This document shows, piece after piece, positions 9,404 through 18,447 of a DNA stretch of 64,000 bases. The notes beneath the pieces were generated by a model. It saw nothing but the letters and a program-made list of their open reading frames with translations, was not told the origin of the DNA and did no database searches. A program made the position numbers and the translations under genes. Location of the stretch: the NCBI RefSeq assembly GCF_017104645.1, contig NZ_JAAGPF010000004.1:1-64000 (forward strand), written 5' to 3'. The DNA comes from Burkholderia sp. Ac-20379 (GTDB lineage Bacteria > Pseudomonadota > Gammaproteobacteria > Burkholderiales > Burkholderiaceae). Position 1 is the first letter of the stretch. Each line of letters starts with the position of its first letter.

Positions 9404-11395
9404 ATGTCCAACAATCTCCTGAACATTGGACTCAGCGGCCTCAACGCTGCCCAATGGGGTATCAACGTCACCGGCCAGAACATCAGCAACCAGGCGACCG
9501 CCGGCTATTCGGTCGAGCGCCCCGTGTATGCCGAAACCGACGGCCAGTACACCTCGAGCGGCTATCTGCCGAGCGGCGTGTCGACGGTCACGGTGCAGCG
9601 CCAGTACAGCCAGTACCTGTCGGCGCAGTTGAACGCCGCGAACACCACCAGCAGCGCGCTGAGCTCGTATTCGTCGCTGGTCGCCACGCTGAACAACTAC
9701 GTCGGCAGCCCGACGGGCGGCGTCGGCGCGGCCATCTCCAGCTATTTCACCGGTTTGCAGAACGTCGCCAACAGCGCCGCGAGCGCGGCGACCCGCGCCA
9801 CCGCGTACAGCGCCGGCCAGACGCTCGCGAACCAGCTGAGCTCCGCCGGCGCGCAATTCGACGCGCTGCGCACCCAGGTCAACTCGCAACTGCAGAACTC
9901 GGCCACCCAGGTCAATGCGCTGACTTCGCAGATCGCGCTGCTGAACCAGCAGATCGCGGTGGCGGGCTCGTCGGGCCAGGCCCCGAACCAGCTGCTCGAC
10001 TCGCGCGACCAGGCGGTCGCCAGCCTGTCGCAACTGGTGGGCACCACGGTCACCACGCAAAGCGACGGCAGCTACACGGTGACGATCGGCAACGGTCAGC
10101 CGCTGGTGGTGGGCAACAACAGCTACCAGATGACCACGGTGCCGTCGGCGTCCGACCCGAGCGAACTGTCGCTGGCCGTGCAGAGCAGCTCGACCACCAC
10201 CGGCGGCACGCCGCAGGTGCTGGCCGACAGCACGGTGACGGGCGGCTCGATCGGCGGCGCGCTGCAGTTCCGCAGCCAGACGCTCGATCCGGCCGAAGCG
10301 CAGCTCGGCGCGATCGCCGTCAGCTTCGCGGCGCAGACCAACGCGCAGAACGCGCTCGGCATCGACGCGAACGGCAAGGCCGGCGGCAACCTGTTCACGG
10401 TGCCCGCGCCCACGACCATCACGAACCTGAACAACACCGGCACCGGCGTGCTGACGGCGAGCTTCGACAACGCCCAGCAGCCGCCGACCAGCGATTACAC
10501 GCTGTCGTACGACGGCACCACCTACACGCTCAAGAACAAGACCTCGGGCGACGTGGTGGGCACGGCGCCCTCGCTGCCGGCCACGCTCGGCGGCCTGAAG
10601 CTGTCGGCCACCGGCACCATGAACGCCGGCGATTCGTTCACCATCGAGCCGACCCGCGGCGCGCTGAACGGCTTCGCCGTGGCCGCCACCGACGGCTCGG
10701 CGATCGCCGCCGCCGCCCCGGTGACGGCCAGCGCCACCGCCACCAATACCGGCAGCGGCAAGATCACGCAGGGCACGGTCACGGCCGGTTATCAGGTGCC
10801 GACCACCACCACCACGCTGACCTACAACTCGGCGTCGAAATCGCTGACGGGCTTCCCGGCCGGCACCACGGTGACGATCGGCACCACGCCGCCCACCACG
10901 GTGGCGATCACCGACAGCACGACGCAGGTGCCGTACGACGGCACCGCGGGCGCGACGCTGACCATCGCGAGCACCACGCAGCCGGCGCCGTCGGGCGTCA
11001 TGAACAACGTGTCGGTCACGCTGTCGGGCACGCCGTCCAACGGCGACACGTTCACGATCGCCCCCGGCGGCGGCTCGAACGACGGCCGCAACGCGCAGTT
11101 GCTGTCGTCGCTGGCCACCTCGAAGGCGTTCGACGGCGGCAGCACCACGCTGACCACCGCCTACAGCAGCTACGTCAACAACGTCGGCAACACCGCGGCG
11201 CGTCTGAGCGCGGCCAGTTCGGCGCAGACGGGCGTGGTCAGCCAGATCACCACCCAACAGCAATCCGTGTCGGGCGTGAACCAGAACGAGGAAGCGGCGA
11301 ACCTGGTGCAGTACCAGCAGATGTACCAGGCCAACGCCAAGGTCATCCAGACCGCCCAGACCCTGTTCACCACGCTGCTCGGCATCTTCAACTGA
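9404..11395 (+). CDS. flgK: FlgK, hook-filament junction protein (HAP1)
   Basis: This 663-residue protein forms the first junction layer between hook and filament. The start SNNLLNIGLSGLNAAQWG and the motif TGQNISNQATAGYSVERPVY are diagnostic, and the C-terminal EEAANLVQYQQMYQANAKVI closes the coiled core. It is over 100 residues longer than the enterobacterial protein. The extra length lies in the Thr/Gly-rich middle (about 340-570), which includes a module also present in the flgL product downstream. ATG 9404 lies 121 bases after ycgR. Confidence 0.96.
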   Translation: MSNNLLNIGLSGLNAAQWGINVTGQNISNQATAGYSVERPVYAETDGQYTSSGYLPSGVSTVTVQRQYSQYLSAQLNAANTTSSALSSYSSLVATLNNYVGSPTGGVGAAISSYFTGLQNVANSAASAATRATAYSAGQTLANQLSSAGAQFDALRTQVNSQLQNSATQVNALTSQIALLNQQIAVAGSSGQAPNQLLDSRDQAVASLSQLVGTTVTTQSDGSYTVTIGNGQPLVVGNNSYQMTTVPSASDPSELSLAVQSSSTTTGGTPQVLADSTVTGGSIGGALQFRSQTLDPAEAQLGAIAVSFAAQTNAQNALGIDANGKAGGNLFTVPAPTTITNLNNTGTGVLTASFDNAQQPPTSDYTLSYDGTTYTLKNKTSGDVVGTAPSLPATLGGLKLSATGTMNAGDSFTIEPTRGALNGFAVAATDGSAIAAAAPVTASATATNTGSGKITQGTVTAGYQVPTTTTTLTYNSASKSLTGFPAGTTVTIGTTPPTTVAITDSTTQVPYDGTAGATLTIASTTQPAPSGVMNNVSVTLSGTPSNGDTFTIAPGGGSNDGRNAQLLSSLATSKAFDGGSTTLTTAYSSYVNNVGNTAARLSAASSAQTGVVSQITTQQQSVSGVNQNEEAANLVQYQQMYQANAKVIQTAQTLFTTLLGIFN

Positions 11396-11409
11396 CGGAA
11401 TCGATCATC

Positions 11410-12639
11410 ATGCGCATCGCGACTTCGCAGTTCTATACGCAGAACATCGAGATGATGAACAACCAGGAATCCCAGATCTCCACCCTGTATCAGCAGGTGG
11501 CGAGCGGGAACCTGTTGCAGACGGCGGCCGACAATCCGCTGGCGGCCGCGCAGGCCGTGCAGTTGTCGGCGTCGTCGGCCACGCTGTCGCAATACTCGAC
11601 CAACCAGTCGACCGCGCTGAACGCGCTGCAACTGGAGGATTCGACGCTGACCAGCGTGACCAGCACGCTGAACGCGATCGTGCCGAAGCTCAGCAACGCG
11701 ATCAACGGCACGCTGTCGGACAGCGACCGCGCGGCGCTCGCGGCGCAACTGCAAGGCCAGCGCGACACGCTGCTGAACCTCGCGAACACCACCGACGGCG
11801 CGGGCAACTACATCTTCGCGGGCTTCCAGAGCTCGGCGCAGCCGTTCACCAACTCGTCGGCCGGCGGCGTGTCGTTCTCGGGCGACACCGGCCAGCGCAA
11901 CGTGCAGATCTCCGATACGCAGAGCGTGTCGCAGGGCGACAGCGGCGTGAGCGTGTTCCTGTCGGTGCAGGCGGTCGGCAGCGTGGCGGTGCCCGCCAGC
12001 GGCGCGGGCAACACCGGTTCGGGCACGATCGGCACGGTCACGGCCGGCAAGCCGGGCGACGCCACCAACACCCACAACTTCACGATCACGTTCGGCGGCA
12101 CGTCGGCGGCGCCCACCTATACGGTGACGGACAACTCCACCTCGCCGGCCACCACCGGCGCGGCCCAGGCGTATACGGCCGGCACCGCGATCACGGTCGG
12201 CAGCCAGAGCCTCGTGATCTCGGGCAGCCCGGCCGCCGGCGACACGTTCTCGCTGACGCCCGCGCCGCAGGCCGGCACCGATCTGTTCGGCACGCTCGAC
12301 GCGGTGATCGCCGCGCTCAAGCAGCCCACCGGCAGCGACGCCACGGCCAACGCCACGTTGCAGAACGCGGTGTCCACCGGCATGGCGAAGATCCAGAACG
12401 CGCTGACCAACATCACCACCGTGCAGGCGTCGGTGGGCGGCCGCGAATCCGAGGTGAAGGCGATGCAGACCGTCACCGCGAGCAACGCGACGATCACCAC
12501 CAACGCGCTGTCGGATCTGTCGCAAGCCGACATGTCGACCGCCATCACGCAGTTGCTGCAGGTGCAGAATTCGCTGACGGCGGCGCAGAAGGCGTTCTCG
12601 GCGGTATCGAATCTGTCGCTGTTCCAGTATCTGAACTGA
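11410..12639 (+). CDS. flgL: FlgL, hook-filament junction protein (HAP3)
   Basis: This 409-residue protein forms the second junction layer, on which flagellin polymerises. The N-terminus (MRIATSQFYTQNIEMMNNQE) and the segment TTDGAGNYIFAGFQSSAQPF are typical, and a flagellin-like C-terminal helix ends in LFQYLN. It is about 90 residues longer than the enterobacterial protein because of an inserted module (about residues 205-285) ending in AGDTFSLTPAP. It starts 14 bases after flgK, so the two are co-transcribed. A GC-rich hairpin follows the stop. Confidence 0.96.
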   Translation: MRIATSQFYTQNIEMMNNQESQISTLYQQVASGNLLQTAADNPLAAAQAVQLSASSATLSQYSTNQSTALNALQLEDSTLTSVTSTLNAIVPKLSNAINGTLSDSDRAALAAQLQGQRDTLLNLANTTDGAGNYIFAGFQSSAQPFTNSSAGGVSFSGDTGQRNVQISDTQSVSQGDSGVSVFLSVQAVGSVAVPASGAGNTGSGTIGTVTAGKPGDATNTHNFTITFGGTSAAPTYTVTDNSTSPATTGAAQAYTAGTAITVGSQSLVISGSPAAGDTFSLTPAPQAGTDLFGTLDAVIAALKQPTGSDATANATLQNAVSTGMAKIQNALTNITTVQASVGGRESEVKAMQTVTASNATITTNALSDLSQADMSTAITQLLQVQNSLTAAQKAFSAVSNLSLFQYLN

Positions 12640-12648
12640 TCGGCGGCG

Positions 12649-12685
12649 CGCGGGCGGCCCGGCGGCGATGCCGGGGCCGCCCGCG
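12649..12685 (+). terminator. GC-rich hairpin after flgL
   Basis: A stem of about 15 pairs with one bulged C has arms at 12649-12663 and 12670-12685, starting 10 bases after the flgL stop. A modest pyrimidine stretch follows. It probably ends the flgKL transcript. Confidence 0.55.
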
Positions 12686-12900
12686 GCGCCTTCTCCGCCG
12701 TTCCGCGTTTTCCGCTGCACCCCCCCGCCGCTTTTCCCGCTGTTGCCCCTCGCAGTCTCCCCGGCTTGTCAGGCCCGTTTCCGCTTCGTACACTCGCGCC
12801 TGATCCGCATCCGGCGCGCCGTGCCTGGCCGCCGATTCCCGATGTCGCACCGGCACACGCGAGCGCGACACGCAACCGACAACCGACAGGAGAGCCGGCG

Positions 12901-14205
12901 ATGGCCGATTCCTATTTCCCGCGCTGGCGCGTCGCGGCGCGCGGCGCCGATGGCGTGGTGGCGCCCGACGAGCGGCTGGCCTGGCCGCAGATGGTCGCGA
13001 TGGGCGTGCAGCACGTGGTGGCGATGTTCGGTTCGACCGTGCTCGCGCCGCTGCTGATGGGTTTCGATCCGAACCTCTGCATCTTCATGTCGGGCATCGG
13101 CACGCTGCTGTTCTTCGCGGTGGTGGGCGGCCGGGTGCCGAGCTACCTCGGCTCGAGCTTCTCGTTCATCGGCCTGGTGATCGCCGTGACCGGCTACGGC
13201 GGCAGCGGCATGAACGCCAACATCCCCGTCGCGCTGGGCGGGATCATCGCGTGCGGGGTGGCCTACGGCGCGATCGGGCTGGTGGTGTCGGCGGTCGGCA
13301 CGCGCTGGATCGAGGCGCTGATGCCGCCGGTGGTGACCGGCGCGATCGTCGCCGTGATCGGCCTGAACCTCGCGCCGATCGCCGTGAAGGGCGTGAGCGG
13401 CAGCACGTTCGACAGCGTCATGGCGCTCGTCACGGTGCTGTGCGTGGGCGGCGTGGCGGTGTTCGCGCGCGGCATGATGCAGCGCCTGCTGATCCTGATC
13501 GGGCTGCTGATCGCCTATGCGATCTACGCGGTCGTCGCCAACGGCCTGGGGCTTGGCAAGCCGATCGATTTCTCGGTGGTGGCGCAGGCCGGCTGGTTCG
13601 GCATCCCGAGCTTCACCGCGCCGGTGTTCGAGCCGCACGCGATGCTGCTGCTGGTGCCGGTGGCGGTGATCCTGGTGGCCGAAAACCTCGGCCACCTGAA
13701 GGCCGTCAGCGCGATGACGGGCCACAACCTCGACCGCTACGTGGGCCGCGCGTTCCTCGGCGACGCGCTCGCCACGGTGGTGTCGGGCAGCGCCGGCGGC
13801 ACCGGCGTGACCACCTACGCCGAGAACATCGGCGTGATGGCCGTCACGCGCATCTATTCGACGCTGGTGTTCGCGGTGGCCGCGCTGATCGCGATCGGGC
13901 TGGGCTTCTCGCCGAAGTTCGGCGCGCTGATCCGCACGATTCCGGGGCCGGTGCTGGGCGGCGTGTCGATCGTCGTGTTCGGGCTGATCGCGGTGACGGG
14001 CGCACGGATCTGGGTCGTGAACCGCGTGGATTTCTCCGACAACCGCAACCTGATCGTGGCGGCCGTCACGCTGGTGCTCGGCGCGGGCGATTTCTCGCTG
14101 AAGCTCGGCGGCTTCGCGCTGGGCGGGATCGGCACCGCCACGTTCGGCGCGATCATCCTGTACGCGCTGCTGCGGCGCGAGAAGGAACCGGGGCCGGTGG
14201 TCTGA
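12901..14205 (+). CDS. uraA: Uracil/xanthine permease, NCS2 family (UraA-like)
   Basis: This 434-residue inner-membrane protein with about 14 membrane segments imports a nucleobase with protons. The two substrate-binding glutamates of the NCS2/UraA fold are visible: Glu261 in VAENLGHLKA and Glu308 in TTYAENIGVMAVTRIYST. The latter is the signature of uracil rather than purine members. ATG 12901 follows an AGGAGA ribosome site; upstream in-frame codons give an unrelated Pro/Arg-rich stretch. It stands alone after the flagellar cluster. RutG is an alternative name for close relatives, but no rut genes are nearby. Confidence 0.85.
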   Translation: MADSYFPRWRVAARGADGVVAPDERLAWPQMVAMGVQHVVAMFGSTVLAPLLMGFDPNLCIFMSGIGTLLFFAVVGGRVPSYLGSSFSFIGLVIAVTGYGGSGMNANIPVALGGIIACGVAYGAIGLVVSAVGTRWIEALMPPVVTGAIVAVIGLNLAPIAVKGVSGSTFDSVMALVTVLCVGGVAVFARGMMQRLLILIGLLIAYAIYAVVANGLGLGKPIDFSVVAQAGWFGIPSFTAPVFEPHAMLLLVPVAVILVAENLGHLKAVSAMTGHNLDRYVGRAFLGDALATVVSGSAGGTGVTTYAENIGVMAVTRIYSTLVFAVAALIAIGLGFSPKFGALIRTIPGPVLGGVSIVVFGLIAVTGARIWVVNRVDFSDNRNLIVAAVTLVLGAGDFSLKLGGFALGGIGTATFGAIILYALLRREKEPGPVV

Positions 14206-14238
14206 GCGGCCGCCCGGCGCGCCTGCGTTTCGGGTTCC

Positions 14239-15117
14239 TCAATGGCGTGAAGCCTGCGCGTCGAGCCACGCGCAGAACTTCGCCACCACCGGCGGCGCAT
14301 CGCGCGCCGCGATCCACCAGTAGCTGCGCGTGGCGATGCGCGGGCCGTCGAGCGGCGTGACGAGCCGGCCGCCGGCCAGCTCGTCGTCGATCAGCGGCAG
14401 CGGGCCGAGCGCCACGCCGAGCCCATCCACCGCGGCCTGCAGCGCCAGATAGAAGTGGTCGAACGACTGCTTCTTGCGCCCGCGCATCGGCGTGCCGGCG
14501 GCCGCGAACCAGTCGCGCCACGCGCTCGGCCGCGTATCGGAATGCAGCAGCACGTGCCGCGCGAGATCGTCGGGCTGCGCGATCGGCATGCGCGCGAGCA
14601 GCGCGGGCGTGCAGACCGGCAGCAGCGTTTCGTCGAGAAAGTGCCCGACCGCGCGGTTCGGCCAACGGCCCGGGCCGGTGCGGATCGCCACGTCGTACTG
14701 GCCCTCCAGCGTGTCGAGCGGCGCGTTCGAGGTGGACAGCTTCAGCTCCACGTTCGGCATGTCGCGCTGGAAGCGCGAGAGGCGCGGCAGCAGCCACTTC
14801 ATCGCGAGCGTGGGCAGCGCGTTGATGCGCAGCACGTGGGCGGGCGAGGTGTCGCGCATCTTTTCGGTGGCGAGCGCGATGCGGTCGAACGCGTCGGAGA
14901 TCGACGCCAGATAGCGGCGGCCGTCGTCCGTCAGGCGCACGCGCTTGCCGTGGCGGTGGAACACCGGCCGGCCGAGCCAGGTTTCGAGCGCGGCGACCTG
15001 CCGGCTGATCGCACCGTGGGTCACATGGAGTTCGTCGCCGGCGGCGCTGAAGCTTTCGTGGCGGGCAGCGGCTTCGAAGGCCCGAAGCGCCGGGAACGGG
15101 GGCAGTTGGCGTGTCAT
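14239..15117 (-). CDS. LysR-family transcriptional regulator, GcvA-like
   Basis: This 292-residue DNA-binding protein has an N-terminal winged helix-turn-helix (residues 8-66, with LRAFEAAARHESFSAAGDEL and THGAISRQVAALE) and a periplasmic-binding-protein-like effector domain (about 95-290). The style of the helix-turn-helix matches the GcvA/AmpR branch. It diverges from the chromate transporter pair, and a TTGTGA-N7-TCACAA palindrome lies between its start and that pair, so it probably regulates itself and the chr genes. The effector is unknown. Confidence 0.85.
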   Translation of the reverse strand: MTRQLPPFPALRAFEAAARHESFSAAGDELHVTHGAISRQVAALETWLGRPVFHRHGKRVRLTDDGRRYLASISDAFDRIALATEKMRDTSPAHVLRINALPTLAMKWLLPRLSRFQRDMPNVELKLSTSNAPLDTLEGQYDVAIRTGPGRWPNRAVGHFLDETLLPVCTPALLARMPIAQPDDLARHVLLHSDTRPSAWRDWFAAAGTPMRGRKKQSFDHFYLALQAAVDGLGVALGPLPLIDDELAGGRLVTPLDGPRIATRSYWWIAARDAPPVVAKFCAWLDAQASRH

Positions 15118-15119
15118 GC

Positions 15120-15138
15120 TTGTGAGTGTAGGTCACAA
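15120..15138. promoter_or_regulatory. LysR operator candidate, TTGTGA-N7-TCACAA
   Basis: A perfect 6+6 inverted repeat with a 7-base spacer starts 3 bases upstream of the LysR start codon, in the 102-base divergent region to the chromate genes. It fits the T-N11-A pattern of LysR sites. Binding here would block the regulator's own translation start region and could activate the opposite promoter. Confidence 0.5.
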
Positions 15139-15219
15139 AGCGCGCGCCGAGAAATCGTTTTGCCGGCGCCGCCGACCGGCGTAATCTCGCCGCATCGATT
15201 CCCCTCATCAGGACGCCCC

Positions 15220-15816
15220 ATGTCTACCCCCGTCTCGCACGATGCCCCGCCGCGCGCGGTCGGCATCGCCGAATTGTTTCTCGGATTCCTCGGCCTCGGG
15301 CTGGTGTCGTTCGGCGGCGCGCTGCCGTTCGTGCGGCGCGCCGTGGTGGAGGAGCGCCGCTGGCTCACGCCCGATGAATTCACCGATCTGCTCGGGCTGT
15401 GCCAGTTCCTGCCGGGCGGCAACGTGATCAACCTGTCGGTGGCGATCGGCATGCGCTTTCGCGGCGTGCCGGGCGCGCTCGCCGGGCTGCTCGGGCTGAT
15501 CGCCGGGCCGACGTTGGTGGTGGTGGCGCTCGGCGTGATCTACGCGAAGACGCAGGGCGATCCGCGCGTGCAGCACCTGTTCGGCGGGCTGGCCGCGGCG
15601 GCGGCGGGGCTGCTGGTGGCGATGGCGATCAAGGTCGCCAAGCCGCTGCGCCAGGTGCCGGCCGCGGCCGGCGTGGCGCTGGTGGCGTTCGTGGCGATCG
15701 CGCTGGTGCGGCTGCCGCTGCTGACCACCATGCTGGTGCTGACGCCGATCAGCATCTGGCTCGCCTCGCGCGGCCACATGCAGGCCAAGGCCAACCAGGC
15801 GGGAGGTGCGCGATGA
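15220..15816 (+). CDS. chrA: Chromate transporter, N-terminal-type half (short-chain CHR)
   Basis: This 198-residue membrane protein has a single CHR domain. Family motifs are FLGLGLVSFGGALPFVRRAV near the N-terminus and LCQFLPGGNVINLSVAIG. Short-chain CHR proteins occur as tandem pairs in which each gene supplies one half of the ChrA fold and both are needed for chromate efflux. The paired second half overlaps this gene by four bases (ATGA). ATG 15220 is the first in-frame Met that gives a CHR-like start. Confidence 0.85.
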   Translation: MSTPVSHDAPPRAVGIAELFLGFLGLGLVSFGGALPFVRRAVVEERRWLTPDEFTDLLGLCQFLPGGNVINLSVAIGMRFRGVPGALAGLLGLIAGPTLVVVALGVIYAKTQGDPRVQHLFGGLAAAAAGLLVAMAIKVAKPLRQVPAAAGVALVAFVAIALVRLPLLTTMLVLTPISIWLASRGHMQAKANQAGGAR

Positions 15817-16340
15817 GCGACACGCTGGGCGCACTGGCCGCCATCTTCTCGCAGCTCTCGCTGCTCGCGTTCGGCGGCGGCAACACGATCCTGCCCGAGA
15901 TGCAGCGGCAGGTGGTGGAGGTTCATCACTGGATGCCGGCCACCGAGTTCACGGCGCTGTTCGCGCTGGCGCAGGCCGCGCCGGGGCCGAACATGATGAT
16001 CGTGTCGCTGGTGGGCTGGCACGTGGCCGGCTGGTCGGGGCTGCTGGTGGCGTCGCTGGCCAAGTTCGGGCCGTCGTCGGTGGTGACGATGCTGGTGCTG
16101 CACGCCTGGGAGCGCTTTCGCGACCGGCCGTGGCGGCGCTACGTGCAGCAGGGCATGATGCCCGTCACGGCGGGCCTGGTGGCGGCCAGCGCGCTGCTGA
16201 TCTCGCAGGCCTCGAACGGCACCGCGCTGCAATGGGGGATCACGGTCGCCTGCGCGGTGCTGGCCTGGCGCACGCGCGTGCATCCGTTGTGGCTGCTGGG
16301 CGGCGGCGCGTTGATCGGGCTGGCGAGCGCGTGGTTCTGA
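15813..16340 (+). CDS. chrA: Chromate transporter, C-terminal-type half (short-chain CHR)
   Basis: This 175-residue membrane protein has a single CHR domain, with motifs FSQLSLLAFGGGNTILPEMQ and FALAQAAPGPNMMIVSLVGW. Its ATG lies inside the stop of the preceding CHR gene (ATGA overlap) after a GGGAGG ribosome site, so the two halves are made in equal amounts. Together they should form an antiparallel heterodimer that exports chromate. Some family members may carry other oxyanions. Confidence 0.85.
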   Translation: MSDTLGALAAIFSQLSLLAFGGGNTILPEMQRQVVEVHHWMPATEFTALFALAQAAPGPNMMIVSLVGWHVAGWSGLLVASLAKFGPSSVVTMLVLHAWERFRDRPWRRYVQQGMMPVTAGLVAASALLISQASNGTALQWGITVACAVLAWRTRVHPLWLLGGGALIGLASAWF

Positions 16341-16421
16341 GGGGCGCGCGGCGGTACGATGCGTGACGGCGCGCCGGCTGGCCGGCGCATTCCGCATCCG
16401 CTCCCACCGTTCGAGGCCCCG

Positions 16422-16790
16422 ATGAAGATCCATCCCGCGATTCCGGTTCTGCGCAGCTTCTCCGAGGCCAAGGCCCGCGAGTTCTATGTCGATTTCCTCG
16501 GCTTCGCGGTGTTGTGGGAACACCGCTTCGAGCCGGCGTTGCCGCTCTACATGGCGCTCAAGCGCGGCGATCTCGAACTGCACGTGAGCGAGCATCACGG
16601 CGACGCCACGCCCGGCTCCACGGTGTTCGTGCCGATGGAGGGCATCGATGCGCTGCACGCCGAACTGAGCGCGAAACGCTATGGCTACGCGCGGCCCGGC
16701 ATCGACGTGCAGGCCTGGGGGCGCGAGCTGACGGTGGCGGATCCGTTCGGCAACCGGCTGCGTTTCGCCGAGCTGAATGGGCCGGGCTGA
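16422..16790 (+). CDS. VOC-superfamily protein, glyoxalase/bleomycin-resistance type
   Basis: This 122-residue protein has one vicinal-oxygen-chelate domain. Markers are IPVLRSFSEAKAREFYVDFL at the N-terminus, HVSEHHGD mid-protein, and LTVADPFGNRLRFAE at the C-terminus. Ble-type members of this size form dimers that bind drugs such as bleomycin without a metal reaction. Many are annotated as resistance proteins without proof. It stands alone; substrate not known. Confidence 0.8.
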   Translation: MKIHPAIPVLRSFSEAKAREFYVDFLGFAVLWEHRFEPALPLYMALKRGDLELHVSEHHGDATPGSTVFVPMEGIDALHAELSAKRYGYARPGIDVQAWGRELTVADPFGNRLRFAELNGPG

Positions 16791-16816
16791 AGCGCGATCG
16801 ACGGCCCGGTTCCGCG

Positions 16817-17093
16817 GCTTGAATTCGGCGGCTTGAATCGATGGCTCGGATTCAACGGTTCGAATCGATGGCCCGAATTCAACGGTTCGAATGCAACGGC
16901 CTGACGCGAAGGCTCGATTCCAGGGCGCAACGCCAGGGCTTGAATCTAGGGCTCGATTCCAGGACGCAACGCCAGCGCTCGATTCCCGCGCTCGATTCCA
17001 GCGCCCAACCCCAGCGCCTAACCCCAGCGCCCAACCCCAGCGCCCAACCCCAGCGCCCAACCCCAGCGCCCAACCCCAGCGCGAGACCCCACT
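16817..17093. repeat. Degenerate 13-14 bp tandem repeat (minisatellite), about 21 units
   Basis: About 21 consecutive units can be laid end to end. From 16817 to 16898, 13- and 14-base units are mixed, of the type GCTTGAATCGATG. From 16899 to 17093 they are strictly 13 bases, shifting gradually from GCTCGATTCCAGG through GCGCAACGCCAGG to near-identical GCCCAACCCCAGC. The six copies from 17003 to 17080 differ at one base only. The array lies between a VOC gene and a porin promoter and has no credible gene of its own. Confidence 0.9.
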
Positions 17094-17191
17094 CCCCCCG
17101 CCCTGACGCGCATCCGCGCGCGTCGCAATCCGCACGCGCCCTGAGCGTTGCGCGCGGGCGACAGCCGAGCCCGCCATCCAGCGAATCTTTT

Positions 17192-17219
17192 TTGTTCCTT
17201 ACAGACGCCACCTTATGAT
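17192..17219 (+). promoter_or_regulatory. Sigma-70-type promoter for the first porin
   Basis: TTGTTC (17192-17197), a 16-base spacer and TATGAT (17214-17219) lie about 100 bases before the porin start and about 100 bases beyond the minisatellite. Confidence 0.55.
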
Positions 17220-17322
17220 GCGGCCCACGCCGTCCGCGCCAGAAGCGCGCGATGCGCATCCGGCCCGCCAGCGCGGCGCCGGACCACAAATACACCGTCA
17301 ACGATAAAGAAAAGGATCGCTC

Positions 17323-18447
17323 ATGAAGCAGACCAAAATCGCGGGATTGGTTGGGGGCCTGATGCTGGCGTTCGTCGGCACGCAAGCACACGCACAGAGC
17401 TCGGTCACGCTGTGGGGCGTCGCCGACGTCAGCCTGCGTTACCTGACGAACTCGAACGCGAAGAACGACAACCGTCTCTACATGACCAACGGCGCGATCA
17501 CCAACAGCCGCTTCGCGCTGAAGGGCACCGAGGATCTCGGTGGCGGCCTGAAGGCGATCTTCAACCTCGAAAGCGGTTTCGATCTGCAAAGCGGCGCCGG
17601 TTCCTCGCGCCTGTTCAACCGCGCGGCCTACGTGGGCCTGTCGAGCCAGTACGGCACCGTCACGCTCGGCCGCCAGAAAACGCTGCTGTTCGATCTGCTT
17701 GCCGATACGTTCGATCCGCTGACGGTGGGCAACTACTTCGAAAACGCATGGCTGCCGGTCGCGCTCGGCGCGGGGCTCTATGCGGACAACTCGGTCAAGT
17801 ACAACGGCAAGTTCGGCGGCCTGTCGGTCGGCGCGATGTATTCGTTCGGCACCGACACCACCGCGTCCGGCGCGAACGGCTTCTCGGGCCAGATCCCGGG
17901 CCACATCGGCGCGGGCAACATGTACGGCTTCTCGCTCGGCTACGCGTTCGGCCCGTTGAACCTGGTCGCCGACATGCAGCAGAACAGCGACAACTCGAGC
18001 CACAAGCAGACGATCTTCCACGCGGGCGCCGTCTACGCGTTCAGCACGCTGAAGCTGTACGCGGGCTACCTGCGCTCGAAGGACGACACCGGCTTCGTCG
18101 ATTCGACGCTGGCGCAACAGGCCGTGGTGCCGGGCATCGCCTCGCTGAAGGGCACCGGCCGGATCGACGACGGCCCGTACGCCGGCCTGGCGTGGCAAGC
18201 CACGCCGACCGTCACGCTGACGGGCGCGTTCTACTACGACCACGGCCGCAACGAAACGGTGTCGACCGGCGTGCTCGGCACCGGCAACCGCTATGCGATC
18301 GTCGGCGTGGCCGAATACGCGCTGTCCAAGCGCACCGAAATCTACGGCACCGTGGATTTCAACAAGGCCACCGGCGCGGCCACCGTCGAACTGCCGGGCC
18401 GCAACAACCAGACCGGCATCTCGATCGGCCTGCGCAACATCTTCTGA
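17323..18447 (+). CDS. Gram-negative porin, Burkholderia type
   Basis: This 374-residue outer-membrane general porin begins with a signal peptide ending THAHAQ-like (GTQAHA), then SSVTLWGVADVSLRYL, the first beta strand. GGLKAIFNLESGFDLQSG and NRAAYVGLSSQYGTVTLGRQ are the usual constriction-loop-side motifs, and the last residue is a C-terminal Phe (IGLRNIF) needed for outer-membrane insertion. It should form a 16-strand trimeric barrel. It has its own sigma-70 promoter. Confidence 0.93.
   Translation: MKQTKIAGLVGGLMLAFVGTQAHAQSSVTLWGVADVSLRYLTNSNAKNDNRLYMTNGAITNSRFALKGTEDLGGGLKAIFNLESGFDLQSGAGSSRLFNRAAYVGLSSQYGTVTLGRQKTLLFDLLADTFDPLTVGNYFENAWLPVALGAGLYADNSVKYNGKFGGLSVGAMYSFGTDTTASGANGFSGQIPGHIGAGNMYGFSLGYAFGPLNLVADMQQNSDNSSHKQTIFHAGAVYAFSTLKLYAGYLRSKDDTGFVDSTLAQQAVVPGIASLKGTGRIDDGPYAGLAWQATPTVTLTGAFYYDHGRNETVSTGVLGTGNRYAIVGVAEYALSKRTEIYGTVDFNKATGAATVELPGRNNQTGISIGLRNIF

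Noticed and set aside
16817-17093. The tandem array as a CRISPR locus
   Set aside because: Units are 13-14 bases, contiguous and without unique spacers; no cas genes are present.
16841-17218. ORF translating the 13-bp repeat into Pro/Gln/Ala-rich peptide repeats
   Set aside because: All frames stay open through the repeat because of its composition; no ribosome site, and the ORF runs into the porin promoter.
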